Shown: positions 27,839 to 35,966 of the stretch, in pieces | Layout: each line of letters starts with the position of its first letter | How positions within the stretch are numbered: the first letter of the stretch is position 1 | Source of the DNA: Phycisphaerae bacterium | GTDB lineage: Bacteria > Planctomycetota > Phycisphaerae > Phycisphaerales > SM1A02 | Assembly (NCBI GenBank): GCA_016795065.1 | Contig: JAEUIU010000060.1 | Span: forward strand, 1-64,000 | Direction: 5' to 3' | Length of the DNA stretch: 64,000 bases | Program-made: the position numbers and the translations under genes | The notes under the pieces: generated by a model | Told to the model about the DNA's origin: nothing | Seen by the model: the letters and a program-made list of their open reading frames with translations, nothing else | Databases searched by the model: none

Positions 27839-28552
27839 CTAGGGCTCGAGCACGAGCTCAAAGACAATCCAACTGGAAGCAAGATAGATGATGTCGGCGA
27901 GGGCGAGCATGGTGATACCGCTTCCCCAGCCGGCCGATGCGGGGTCCGGCTGGGACGCGAAGGCGTGGCGCATCACCTGAGTCGACATGATCACAATCGG
28001 AAGGCAGAGGGGAAAGACCAGCATGGCGAGCAGGCCACCCTGCAGGCGGGAGGAACTGACCGCCGCCGCAAAGAGGGTCCCGATCGCGGCGAAGCCGATC
28101 ATGCCCAACGACATGATCATGGCGAAGGAACCGAATGCGGCGGAGAGGTCAAAGCGGAAGAGGGCGACCGCGACCGGCGTGACGATCACCGCCAAGGTGA
28201 ACATCAAAGCGACGTTGGCGAGGAGTTTCGAGATATAGATCGCCGAACGGCTGATGGGGGCTGCAAGCAGGCCGGCCATCGCGTCGTCGTGACGCTCCCA
28301 CGCCATCGTGCGCTCAAAACAAAGGACGCCGCCGAACAGGTAGGCGACCCAGAGGATCGCGCTGGCGCCGAAGCCGTCGACTGGGCGACCCGCACCAAGG
28401 CCCAGTCCGAGCACCACCATGATCAGGATGCCAAGAACGACCACGAGCTGAATCGTCTGGCGGCCTCGGGCTTCAATGCGGAGATCCTTGCCGAGGAGAA
28501 GCAACACCTGCTGCGGGAAGGGAATCACGCAGCACCTCCCCTGTCGTCGCAC
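27839..28552 (-). CDS. ccmB: Haem exporter ABC permease CcmB
   Basis: An integral membrane protein of about 229-237 residues with six helices and the family motif YLFGGVLCFERTMAWERHDDAMAGLL. It pairs with CcmA in the ABC complex that frees haem-loaded CcmE. Two starts are possible: ATG at 28552, or GTG at 28528, which overlaps the ccmA stop (GTGA) and would fit the tight coupling seen in this operon. The gap to ccmC is 8 bp. Confidence 0.92.
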   Translation of the reverse strand: MRRQGRCCVIPFPQQVLLLLGKDLRIEARGRQTIQLVVVLGILIMVVLGLGLGAGRPVDGFGASAILWVAYLFGGVLCFERTMAWERHDDAMAGLLAAPISRSAIYISKLLANVALMFTLAVIVTPVAVALFRFDLSAAFGSFAMIMSLGMIGFAAIGTLFAAAVSSSRLQGGLLAMLVFPLCLPIVIMSTQVMRHAFASQPDPASAGWGSGITMLALADIIYLASSWIVFELVLEP

Positions 28553-29379
28553 TCATCGCCTCGCACTTCGGCGAGAACCGTTCGTGCGTCCATCGAGTTC
28601 GTTGGGCCATCGAGAACGATCTCGCCCTGCCGCAGGACGATCGCCCGATGGGCAAGCTGGATCGACTGGACGATGTCATGATTGGTCAGAATGATCGTCC
28701 GTCCCTGCCCGTGGAGCGCCGTGAGCATCGACGAGAGCGAGTCCATCGACGGCGCGTCCAGGCCCGCGAAGGGCTCGTCGGCAAGGAGGAGGTCCGGCTC
28801 GTGCATCAGGGCCCGAGCGATCGCGACCCGCTGAAGCATGCCGCGGCTGAAAGTCTTCACCGGGTCGTTGGCCCGCCAGGAGAGTTCGAGCCAATCGAGT
28901 AGGTCGCGGGCCCGCTTCGCCGGTTCGCGCACTCCGTAGAGACGACCGAAGAAGGTCAGGTTCTCCATGGGAGAGAGGTCGCGATAGAGCATCGCCCCAT
29001 GGCCGATGAGGCCGATACGGGCCCGCAACCGTGCGGCTTCGAGACCGCAAGGTTCACCGAAGAGTTCGAGCTTTCCCGAGGTCGCCGGGAGAAGCATGGC
29101 GAGGATCTTGAGGAGCGTGCTTTTCCCGGCCCCGTTTGCGCCGAGCAGGGCCACGAACTCGCCCCGTCGCACCTCGAAGTTCAACGACTGGAGGACCATC
29201 CGACCGTCCAGCTCGCGGCAGAGGTCTGCAGCCGCGATCGCGACTGTCTCATTCTCGGCAGCCGAACGGCCTTTCGCGCCATGAGGTTCGTCCGCTGGCA
29301 CGCCCAACTCGGTGCCCGCGGTGGATGGCACAGACCTCCCGCTTGGCTTGGTCTGTGTCATGGCTGCCATGGCTGTCAT
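28525..29379 (-). CDS. ccmA: Cytochrome c biogenesis ABC ATPase CcmA
   Basis: The 284-residue ATPase carries Walker A (LLGANGAGKSTLLK, about residue 85), the signature (FSRGMLQRVAIARAL, about 180) and Walker B (PDLLLADEPFAGLD, about 200), with a switch His in ILTNHD. An N-terminal extension of about 45 polar residues is unusual for the family. The start overlaps the stop of the upstream uncharacterised gene (ATGA). Confidence 0.93.
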   Translation of the reverse strand: MTAMAAMTQTKPSGRSVPSTAGTELGVPADEPHGAKGRSAAENETVAIAAADLCRELDGRMVLQSLNFEVRRGEFVALLGANGAGKSTLLKILAMLLPATSGKLELFGEPCGLEAARLRARIGLIGHGAMLYRDLSPMENLTFFGRLYGVREPAKRARDLLDWLELSWRANDPVKTFSRGMLQRVAIARALMHEPDLLLADEPFAGLDAPSMDSLSSMLTALHGQGRTIILTNHDIVQSIQLAHRAIVLRQGEIVLDGPTNSMDARTVLAEVRGDECDDRGGAA

Positions 29380-30578
29380 GAGGGCATGCCCGCAGACGAT
29401 CGGCCCGACCTTCGAATCAGGATGGCCGCGGCGACCAGGAGAATCGCCCCGCCGCCGATGCCGGCGACGATCTTGGCGACGGTGCCGCTGGAGGATTCAG
29501 ACGAATCGGCACTATTACTGGCGGGCGTTGTCGCAGCGCTGTTGGCATTCGTGTTGGCGTTGGTGTCACCGCTGCTGCCCATGGCGGCCGCAACGGGGGC
29601 AAGATTCACGAAGGAGATGCTCGCCCGACCGCCAGAAGCCATGGCGCTTGCGCTGTAGACGCGGGCCTTGATGTCGCCCATCGCCTGCTCGCCGCCGTCG
29701 TTGAGCCCTTGAAGAACGCCGGTCTCCAGCATCGTCGGCGTCACCACCATCGTCGCGTCGACCGTCGACGGAGCAGTGATGTCGAGAGTGACGGTGCCGT
29801 CCTTCGCGGGAACGAGGTAGGAGAACATCATCTCGCTCGTGTCGGGCATCAGCGGCAAATGGTTTACCAGCTTGTCACCGATCAGGGTCGAGCAACACCA
29901 CTTGTGGAAGCCGCGGCCAAGCTGAACATCCTTCGCTTCCGCGGGGAGAACGAAGGCTGTCGTATTTCGCTTCGGCCCGCCAGCCTGCACGCCGATCCAG
30001 GTTCGGTGATCGGGGTTCTCGACCATCATCACCTCGGTCACCCGAAGTCCCGCCGCTTCTGGCGTGATCATGAGGTGCCGCGTCTGGATCTTCCATGGGG
30101 GCGGGACCTCGCTCGCGGCATAGCAGACGACTTCGATGTCCTGATGGGCGTGCTGAGCATCCATCATTCCGCCGCCGATCTGGTAATCGAGCTCTTGGAA
30201 CTTGACCTTGACGATCGGTCGCACCGGCATGGCGATCGGTAGTTGTTCAAGAATGACGACGCCGTGCTCGTCGGTCTGGGTGGTGATCGTGTCCAGCACC
30301 ATGCCGCGGTGATAGAGATCCACTGCGACATCGATAACGCCAATCGCCGGCTCACCTGGCGTTCCTTGCGTCACGCGAATCGAAAGCGATCCGGTGACGT
30401 TCTCTGCCGGCTTCGCACCATCGCGGCTCGGCCAAGGGATGCCGCCGCCTTGCTGCGGGTTCGTCGTGGCGCAGAGGCCTGACGAGACTCCGAGAACCGC
30501 TGCGAGAGCGACTGCTGCAAGGCCACCGCGGCGGGTACGAGGGTGAAAGGTGGACATGGGGGCCGACGGGGCGTTCAT
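29376..30578 (-). CDS. Uncharacterised membrane-anchored protein inside the ccm operon
   Basis: The 400-residue product has a signal peptide (AAVALAAVLGVSSGLCA). A region at about 55-135 resembles a carboxypeptidase-regulatory/transthyretin-like beta fold (GVIDVAVDLYHRGMVLDTITTQTDEHGVVILEQLP). A second beta-rich domain occupies about 155-320 (WWTW-free, with KWCCSTLIG). A Ser/Thr/Asn linker and one C-terminal membrane helix (IVAGIGGGAILLVAAAILIRR) complete it. Both ends overlap neighbours by 4 bp (ccmF upstream, ccmA downstream), so its translation is coupled to haem maturation. It occupies the place where CcmG/CcmH-type reductants might be expected but has no CXXC. The function is unknown. 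Confidence 0.8.
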   Translation of the reverse strand: MNAPSAPMSTFHPRTRRGGLAAVALAAVLGVSSGLCATTNPQQGGGIPWPSRDGAKPAENVTGSLSIRVTQGTPGEPAIGVIDVAVDLYHRGMVLDTITTQTDEHGVVILEQLPIAMPVRPIVKVKFQELDYQIGGGMMDAQHAHQDIEVVCYAASEVPPPWKIQTRHLMITPEAAGLRVTEVMMVENPDHRTWIGVQAGGPKRNTTAFVLPAEAKDVQLGRGFHKWCCSTLIGDKLVNHLPLMPDTSEMMFSYLVPAKDGTVTLDITAPSTVDATMVVTPTMLETGVLQGLNDGGEQAMGDIKARVYSASAMASGGRASISFVNLAPVAAAMGSSGDTNANTNANSAATTPASNSADSSESSSGTVAKIVAGIGGGAILLVAAAILIRRSGRSSAGMPS

Positions 30579-32689
30579 ACTGGCACCTCCACACTGCTGC
30601 GAGGCGTTGCAGGCAGGCTCTGGGGATCGGTGGGAGACCCGCCGTGCGCTTCAGGCGGACGCTGCTCCCTTCCTACGGAAGCCCCGACACGAGTCTCGGC
30701 ACGGGCCTGTGGAAGGAGTTTCGGGAGCATGCAGAAACACCCGCCGACGACCATCACGATACCGCCGAACCAAATCCAGATGACCACGGGGTTCACTCGA
30801 ACCTGGATCGCCGCGACGATGCCGCCGGCATGGCCACCGGATTCCCAACCGGCCAACGAGATGTAGAGGTCTTCGGTCAGCGTCGATCGCAGGGCAATCT
30901 CGGCGTTGGGCTGTTCGGACCATTTGTCGTAGAAACGCACCTGAGGCGTGATCGTCTCGCTTACACCGGCGGCATCTACCAAGTCAATCGACGCCTGAAC
31001 CGCACTGAAGTTCTCGCCGCGCGTCTCGTTGAGGGTATTGAAACGCATGGTGAAGCCGGCCTCCTCGAAGGTGTCGCCGGGCTTCAGGGTGTGAGTGCTC
31101 TCGGTTGAGAAGAGACTTGAACCGGCAACGCCAACGACGATCAGCATCAGCCCCAAGTGGGCGATCTGTCCGCCGTAACGACGATGATCGCGGTCGATCA
31201 GCCGGGCCATCGCCGGAAGGAGCCCTTCACCGGTGCTGCGCTGCCGGGCGCCGACCGAGCGAATGAAGTCGACGACCACGGCACCCGTTCCAAGAGCCAC
31301 GATCGCCACGCAGAGAAGCGCCCAGATGTTGAATGTCAGAAAGAACGCGACCAGCGAGGTCACGATCAGGACGCCGACCGCCGGCCAGCGGAGATTGTGG
31401 GCGATCCGTTGGGCCGCCTGTTGACCGAACGCCAGAACCGGCGCCAGAGCCATCAGACCGACCAGTCCGATGCCCATCGGGGCGACGACGCGGTTGTAGA
31501 ACGGCGCCTTCACCGTGACGCCATCGGCCCCGACCAGCGGCCCGATGAGCGGGAAGATCGTGCCGATGAGGGTAACCATCGTCATGACCGTCAGCAGGAC
31601 GTTCGCGCCGAGGATCGCACCCTCGCGACTGATGAGCCCTTCGATGGGCTTCGGTGGAGCGAGCTCGCGCCGTCGCCAGATCATGAGGCCGACAGCGAGG
31701 AGGGTTGCGGTCAGGAGAAATACGAGGAAGAAGACGCCGATGAGACTCTCGGCGAAGGCATGCACCGAATCGATCACGCCGCTGCGCGTGATGTACGTGC
31801 CGAAGATGCAGAGGAGGAAGGTCGAGGCGATGAGGCTCGCGTTCCAGATCTTGAACATGCCGCGATGCTGCTGCACGAACATCGAGTGCAGGAGAGCGGT
31901 ACTAGTCAGCCAAGGAAGAAGTGACGCGTTCTCGACCGGGTCCCACGCCCAATAGCCGCCCCAGCCAAGTTCGATGTACGCCCACCAGGCACCCATGAGG
32001 ATGCCGGCACCAAGGAAGACCCACGAGAAGAGGACCCACCGGCGAATGGAGGCGAGCCAGCGGTTCTCCTGCGGACGGACGATGAGGACGCCCAGCAGGA
32101 TGGCGAAGGGCATCGTGAAGCCCGCGTACCCCAGGAAGAGGAGCGGCGGGTGGATGATCATCGAGAGATCCTGAAGCTGCGGATTCAGACCGCGGCCATC
32201 GAAGGGCTCGAGCCCAGTGACGAGTTGGAAGGGATTGGCGGCAAAGAGGAGAACCGCCGCGAAGAAGCCGCAGACCAAGGCCAACACGGCGTGGCCGATG
32301 GCGTACTCGCGTCCTTCCAACCGTCGCCAGCCGAAGACCGCGGTCATGCTGAGGATCGCGAGGAGCCAGCCCCACAGAAGGAGGCTTCCCGCCTGACCTG
32401 CCCAGAGAGCGGCGAATTTGTAGCCGCCGAGCATGGATCGCTCGGAATAGGACGCGACGTACTCAAACCGGAACTGGTCGGTGAGAAGAGCCGTCAGCAG
32501 CAACCCAACCGCGGCCGAGAGAAAGAGCCCGATCAGGACAAAGAGCCAACGGGCGGTGCGCATCCATAGGTGCGCGCCTTGCGGCGTCGCATGGCGACCG
32601 GCGATGACCGAGACGAGCGTTGCCCCAGCCGCAGCAAGCACCGCCCCGCTGAGGCTCAGGTTGCCAAGCGGTTCGATCATCTCGATCAT
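30575..32689 (-). CDS. ccmF: Cytochrome c haem lyase CcmF
   Basis: CcmF attaches haem from CcmE to apocytochromes. The 704-residue membrane protein has about 14 hydrophobic helices and the haem-handling motif GWGGYWAWDPVENASLLPWL (about residue 245). A large periplasmic loop precedes the last helix (VVIWIWFGGIVMVVGGCFC). Length fits CcmF/NrfE. It overlaps ccmE by 4 bp. Because the local CcmE is the Cys type and no CcmH is seen, it would be the sole visible lyase component here. Confidence 0.94.
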   Translation of the reverse strand: MIEMIEPLGNLSLSGAVLAAAGATLVSVIAGRHATPQGAHLWMRTARWLFVLIGLFLSAAVGLLLTALLTDQFRFEYVASYSERSMLGGYKFAALWAGQAGSLLLWGWLLAILSMTAVFGWRRLEGREYAIGHAVLALVCGFFAAVLLFAANPFQLVTGLEPFDGRGLNPQLQDLSMIIHPPLLFLGYAGFTMPFAILLGVLIVRPQENRWLASIRRWVLFSWVFLGAGILMGAWWAYIELGWGGYWAWDPVENASLLPWLTSTALLHSMFVQQHRGMFKIWNASLIASTFLLCIFGTYITRSGVIDSVHAFAESLIGVFFLVFLLTATLLAVGLMIWRRRELAPPKPIEGLISREGAILGANVLLTVMTMVTLIGTIFPLIGPLVGADGVTVKAPFYNRVVAPMGIGLVGLMALAPVLAFGQQAAQRIAHNLRWPAVGVLIVTSLVAFFLTFNIWALLCVAIVALGTGAVVVDFIRSVGARQRSTGEGLLPAMARLIDRDHRRYGGQIAHLGLMLIVVGVAGSSLFSTESTHTLKPGDTFEEAGFTMRFNTLNETRGENFSAVQASIDLVDAAGVSETITPQVRFYDKWSEQPNAEIALRSTLTEDLYISLAGWESGGHAGGIVAAIQVRVNPVVIWIWFGGIVMVVGGCFCMLPKLLPQARAETRVGASVGREQRPPEAHGGSPTDPQSLPATPRSSVEVPV

Positions 32690-33165
32690 CCGCGGCTCCC
32701 TGCCTTTGCCGTGTTCGGCACAATCGAGCCGGCAGCGTCGGCTTGGTTCTTCAGGTGGGGATCGGCGTGCGGCGCTTCGCCACCGGATTCATACTTGCTC
32801 GCGCACTTGGTCATGAGGGTGTCAGCACAGAAGACGCCGTTCGCGTCGCGCGTGCCCTCGACCACCACATCGCGGCCAGCGTCGAACATCTCGGGAATCA
32901 CGCCGGTGTAGTGGACGGGGATCGCCTTCGTCGTTCCGCACAACTGGAAGCCGGCGGAAAGTCCCGCCCGGTCGATGGTGAGTTGGTCCTCGCCGACGCG
33001 ACCGTGCAGGCGGACGCGCTCGTCCCAGCGATGCTCGCTCGCGACGAACTCATCGACGGGAAGGAAATACACCCAACCGTCCCGCATACCCGAGAAGGCG
33101 AGCACGGCGGCAGCACCGACGATGGCCACGCCGGCACCGATGATCTTCATACGAATGGGGGTCAT
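32686..33165 (-). CDS. ccmE: Haem chaperone CcmE, CxxxY (Cys) type
   Basis: The 159-residue periplasmic protein has one N-terminal membrane helix (IIGAGVAIVGAAAVLAFSG) and an OB-fold (VRLHGRVGEDQLTID, IPVHYTGVIPEMFDAGRDVVVEGT). The haem-binding motif, normally HxxxY, is CASKY here (TKCASKYESGG, about residue 122), so a cysteine replaces the covalent haem ligand. That variant is known from Desulfovibrio and archaea and defines 'System I*', which lacks CcmH. The start at 33165 (MTPIRMKII) was chosen because upstream in-frame sequence is Arg-rich and not signal-like. It is the first gene of the ccm operon. Confidence 0.92.
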   Translation of the reverse strand: MTPIRMKIIGAGVAIVGAAAVLAFSGMRDGWVYFLPVDEFVASEHRWDERVRLHGRVGEDQLTIDRAGLSAGFQLCGTTKAIPVHYTGVIPEMFDAGRDVVVEGTRDANGVFCADTLMTKCASKYESGGEAPHADPHLKNQADAAGSIVPNTAKAGSRG

Positions 33166-33468
33166 GCTGCTCTTCTCGCTGTTGTGGGGCAAAGCGTGCC
33201 GCGGTCCGCGGGGTGAACTCCGACCATATCGCAAGAGTAGTGCCAATTCACGCCGGTCTGTCGTCGACTCTCGCCTCACCGCGAACAGGCATGCTGCTCT
33301 TCTAAAGGAGGGTGCTGGCCCCAATCGCCCTCTGCGTGGGCTTCGTGCAAACCCGAAATGAGAACCGGCGCCTGCCGTCGTTCCCAGGAATGGGATTCGA
33401 CCGCAGACGCCGGTGTGGGCTCATCACCCACGATGATCTATCAGCGAACCTTCGTCGCTGATGACCAT
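33166..33468. other. Intergenic region with nested hairpins between a cytochrome gene and ccmE
   Basis: About 300 bp on the minus strand between the hexahaem cytochrome gene (ends 33469) and ccmE (starts 33165). It holds an 8-bp perfect hairpin (33440-33462) and a long imperfect hairpin (33364-33414), and must contain the ccm promoter. A GGCACG box near 33190 is followed by TGC at the wrong spacing for sigma-54. Confidence 0.6.
33364..33414 (-). terminator. Long imperfect hairpin after the hexahaem cytochrome gene
   Basis: ACCGGCG/CGCCGGT, CTGC/GCAG, GTCG/CGAC and TCCCA/TGGGA pair in order with single mismatches between them, giving about 20 bp around a GGAA loop. No U-run follows on the minus strand, so it could be a Rho-assisted terminator or a processing/stability element instead. 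Confidence 0.4.
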
Positions 33469-34671
33469 TCACATTCGGTGGCAGCTCAGGCAGAGCACGC
33501 TTCGGTCGTTCCGGAAGACCAGGTACTTCGATTCGTCGGAGTAGATCGAGTGGCAGGAGCCACAACCGACCTGCTGGTTGAAGAGGCGGATCCGAGGGTC
33601 GAGCGAAGCGGCCGAACGGAGTTCGATCGCCGGGCCGGAGCCTCTCCCCCCCGTCGTCGACCGATAGGGGACGCCGATGGGGTGACTGGCGGGGCCTTCC
33701 ATCGCCATGATCTTGCTGCTCTTGGAGGATCTGGCCTGTTCGCCGGTCTCGGCGTGACCGCCGACATCCTTGGCAATGGTCCCGTCATGACAGCTCAGGC
33801 ACGAGGCACTTTCGCCGTCGATCGCCGCAAAGCCGAGAGCCGCCCCGCGAGCTGCGCTGCGGGAGGAGCCTGAGAAGCGCCCTCCGTTCAAGTGGGCCTG
33901 CAGGAGTCCCATCGCATGCACCGAATCGAGGTCGCGGTGGCTGGCCCGGGCGATCGCCAGACGCCCGGGACCGCTATCGGGCCGGGCAGTCGAAGGCTTC
34001 TCTGCCCGTCCACCCCCGCTGCTGTGACAAGTCGCGCACAAGGCCTCGACCGTGTCGGTTCGAATCATCGGGTCGCGGTCGCCCGAAGGCGGACTTCCCG
34101 ACGCGCCGCTTCGAGCTGTGCGCGACGCGTGTGGGCGTTGGGACCGCTCGTCGTGGCAAGTGATACAGACGACACGACCGGCCTCGAGCGGCAGGTCCGC
34201 CGGCATCACCGATGGGGCCACGCCGATCGGGTGCGAGAGGCCTTGGGGAAATCGATGGCACCTTTCGCAATGGGTGTCCAAGGGGCCATCGGTATTTGCT
34301 GATTTCGAGGACTGGTCGCCGAACAGGTCTTCACCCGCGCGGCGGACAATGTCCGGGTCGAGACCTTCCGCAGCGTTCACCCCGGTGCTGGCGACCTTCG
34401 TGTTCGAAGATTGGACAGGCACACTCGAAATTTGGACAGGCACATTGGGCTGTCCCGTCGCTTTCTGGACCCCGGACTTTCGATCGGCGTTTGACGCGAG
34501 TGGTGCTTTCGCCGCGGGGCCCTTCGTGTCGGCTCCGTCTGCTGGCCCGCCCGCGGCGTAGGTGGTCATTGGCGCTCGGAACGCCGCGATGACGATGGCC
34601 GCGCGCGCCCACCGCTGCCAACTCGCCCAATGAACAGCGACAGACTCCCTCTCAAACCACTGTGTGCTCAT
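33469..34671 (-). CDS. Secreted hexahaem c-type cytochrome
   Basis: The 400-residue product has a probable signal peptide (WARAAIVIAAFRAPMTTYAAG), a low-complexity region of about 90 residues and six CXXCH motifs: CERCH, CITCH, CATCH, CLSCH, CGSCH and CLSCH. The CLSCHDGTIA and SHPIGV segments recur in the tetrahaem (35013) and twelve-motif (41250) proteins, so the three share a domain. Extra histidines (SHPIGV, SHRDLDS) could be distal ligands. It is divergent from the tetrahaem gene across a 341-bp region with a sigma-54 promoter that points the other way. Confidence 0.9.
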   Translation of the reverse strand: MSTQWFERESVAVHWASWQRWARAAIVIAAFRAPMTTYAAGGPADGADTKGPAAKAPLASNADRKSGVQKATGQPNVPVQISSVPVQSSNTKVASTGVNAAEGLDPDIVRRAGEDLFGDQSSKSANTDGPLDTHCERCHRFPQGLSHPIGVAPSVMPADLPLEAGRVVCITCHDERSQRPHASRTARSGASGSPPSGDRDPMIRTDTVEALCATCHSSGGGRAEKPSTARPDSGPGRLAIARASHRDLDSVHAMGLLQAHLNGGRFSGSSRSAARGAALGFAAIDGESASCLSCHDGTIAKDVGGHAETGEQARSSKSSKIMAMEGPASHPIGVPYRSTTGGRGSGPAIELRSAASLDPRIRLFNQQVGCGSCHSIYSDESKYLVFRNDRSVLCLSCHRM

Positions 34672-34780
34672 GAAGCCTCCCCTTCCCTGGTTTCCTTCCA
34701 GTGGGGCGGATCGGCTTAGGAATTCATGAACTTCAGGCGGTCAATCACCCCGAACGCGATGGGGCATCGTTCGCAACTGT

Positions 34781-34854
34781 CCAACCCGCGGGAACCGCAC
34801 GGTTGGAGCTTTCTCATCCATGGGAGAGGCGTGACCGCTTGGACCGCTCCAACC
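34781..34854 (+). promoter_or_regulatory. Possible activator sites upstream of the sigma-54 promoter
   Basis: GGTTGGAGC (34801-34809) and GCTCCAACC (34846-34854) form a perfect 9-bp inverted repeat with a 36-nt spacer. A further CCAACC half lies at 34781-34786. They end about 45 bp upstream of the -24 box of the promoter at 34899. Position suits binding of an enhancer-binding protein. The same sequence was not found upstream of the other two sigma-54 promoters. Confidence 0.35.
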
Positions 34855-34898
34855 CCCGATATCCACCGAATTTGGCCGTCGGCACCGCTCGTGAGGAG

Positions 34899-34914
34899 TG
34901 GCACGATCATTGCA
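34899..34914 (+). promoter_or_regulatory. Sigma-54 (-24/-12) promoter of the tetrahaem cytochrome gene
   Basis: TGGCACG-ATCA-TTGCA is an exact match to the sigma-54 consensus TGGCACG-N4-TTGCW. It predicts a transcript start near 34926 and a leader of about 87 nt before the start codon at 35013. Sigma-54 promoters need an enhancer-binding ATPase; none is encoded in this window. Confidence 0.85.
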
Positions 34915-35012
34915 ATTCAGTCTTCCCGCCTGGCGGAGAGATGAATCCAGAGCTGCGTGTGAGGTTCTGATCGCCGCCGAAGCACTCAACAACGAGAAGA
35001 AGGAAGACAACA

Positions 35013-35636
35013 ATGACTCGTAAAGACAGAATCTTCTTCGGCTTCGCTGTGGCGACCGTTGGTTTCGTCACTGCCGCCAGCTCTGCCCAAATCGTCGGCA
35101 GCGCTCACGACTTCAGCTCCATGGCCTGGTCGGGCGGGCAAATCTGCCTGCCGTGCCACACCCCGCACAATGCCATGGTCGGCGTGCCACGCCTGTGGAA
35201 CCACGAACTGACTATCGCCACCTACGACATGCACGAGGGCACCGGCACCGCGGAAGACGACTTCGACTACAAGTCCCGCATGTGCCTCTCCTGCCACGAC
35301 GGCACGGTCGCCTTGGATAGCTTCGGCGGCCAAACCGGCGCCAACTTCATCCCGGCGAGCGCGAACTTGGGCACCGACCTGACCAACGATCACCCCGTTG
35401 GTGCCGACGCCAAGTACCCCCCGAACCCACAACCCACGTGGTGGGCTGGCTCCTTCAAGGCCGCCTCGTCTCTGCCAAGCACCCTGCGTCTGTACGACTG
35501 GACTGACGGTGGTGGAAACGCCTACAAGGTCGTCGGCTGCGGCACCTGCCACAACCCGCACAACAAGGGCTTCCCGCACCTCCAGACCATGAGCAACTCC
35601 GCGTCGGCTCTGTGCTTGGGCTGCCACATCAAGTAA
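35013..35636 (+). CDS. Secreted tetrahaem c-type cytochrome
   Basis: The 207-residue product has a GAAGAAGG ribosome site and a signal peptide (GFAVATVGFVTAASSAQ). Four CXXCH motifs are present: CLPCH, CLSCH, CGTCH and CLGCH. The first half (ICLPCHTPHNAM, MCLSCHDGTVALD, NLGTDLTNDHPVG) is closely related to the N-terminal part of the protein at 41250. The second half (GCGTCHNPHNKG...LCLGCH) matches the end of the 33469 protein. It is preceded by a perfect sigma-54 promoter and followed by a strong terminator (35754-35800), so it is a one-gene unit, suited to high regulated expression. Confidence 0.93.
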   Translation: MTRKDRIFFGFAVATVGFVTAASSAQIVGSAHDFSSMAWSGGQICLPCHTPHNAMVGVPRLWNHELTIATYDMHEGTGTAEDDFDYKSRMCLSCHDGTVALDSFGGQTGANFIPASANLGTDLTNDHPVGADAKYPPNPQPTWWAGSFKAASSLPSTLRLYDWTDGGGNAYKVVGCGTCHNPHNKGFPHLQTMSNSASALCLGCHIK

Positions 35637-35966
35637 GTCCTCAGAGAGGTATCTCTGACCGAAGGTCAGGGATGCCTCCATCAGAGAGACATGTCACCTG
35701 CACCCCCGTGAGTTGGCTCCTAGCAGACTGAGACTGGGGCAGGTAGAACATAAGGGCCGGACGCATCGACGCTCGTACGAACGACGCATGCGTCCGGCCC
35801 GTTTCTATTCAGGCCTTGAATGACGATTGCCGATCGGGAATTCGTCGTCTGATCGCACCCACTTCTTCATGTGGGTCCGATCGGGCTTGACGACGCGCAC
35901 CTCGGCAGAGCCTTCTCGCCGACAACTCCCCTCGACCCTACCCCTCCCCCTCTGAGGATCAGCGGC
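35637..35966 (+). other. Intergenic region between the tetrahaem gene and the NHL/porin operon
   Basis: The region holds the terminator at 35754-35800 and a GAGG ribosome site near 35954 for the following gene. A small inverted repeat (ATCTCTGACC/GGTCAGGGAT) lies near 35651-35676. No sigma-54 box was found, so the porin operon must start from another promoter in 35801-35950 or from read-through. Confidence 0.5.
35754..35800 (+). terminator. Strong hairpin terminator after the tetrahaem gene
   Basis: A perfect 13-bp stem (GGGCCGGACGCAT with ATGCGTCCGGCCC) around a 21-nt loop, followed by GTTTCTATTC. Confidence 0.85.

Noticed and set aside
33185-33202. Possible sigma-54 promoter for the ccm operon on the minus strand (GGCACG followed by TTTGCC)
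   Set aside because: The distance between the GG and GC elements is two bases short; sigma-54 spacing is strict.
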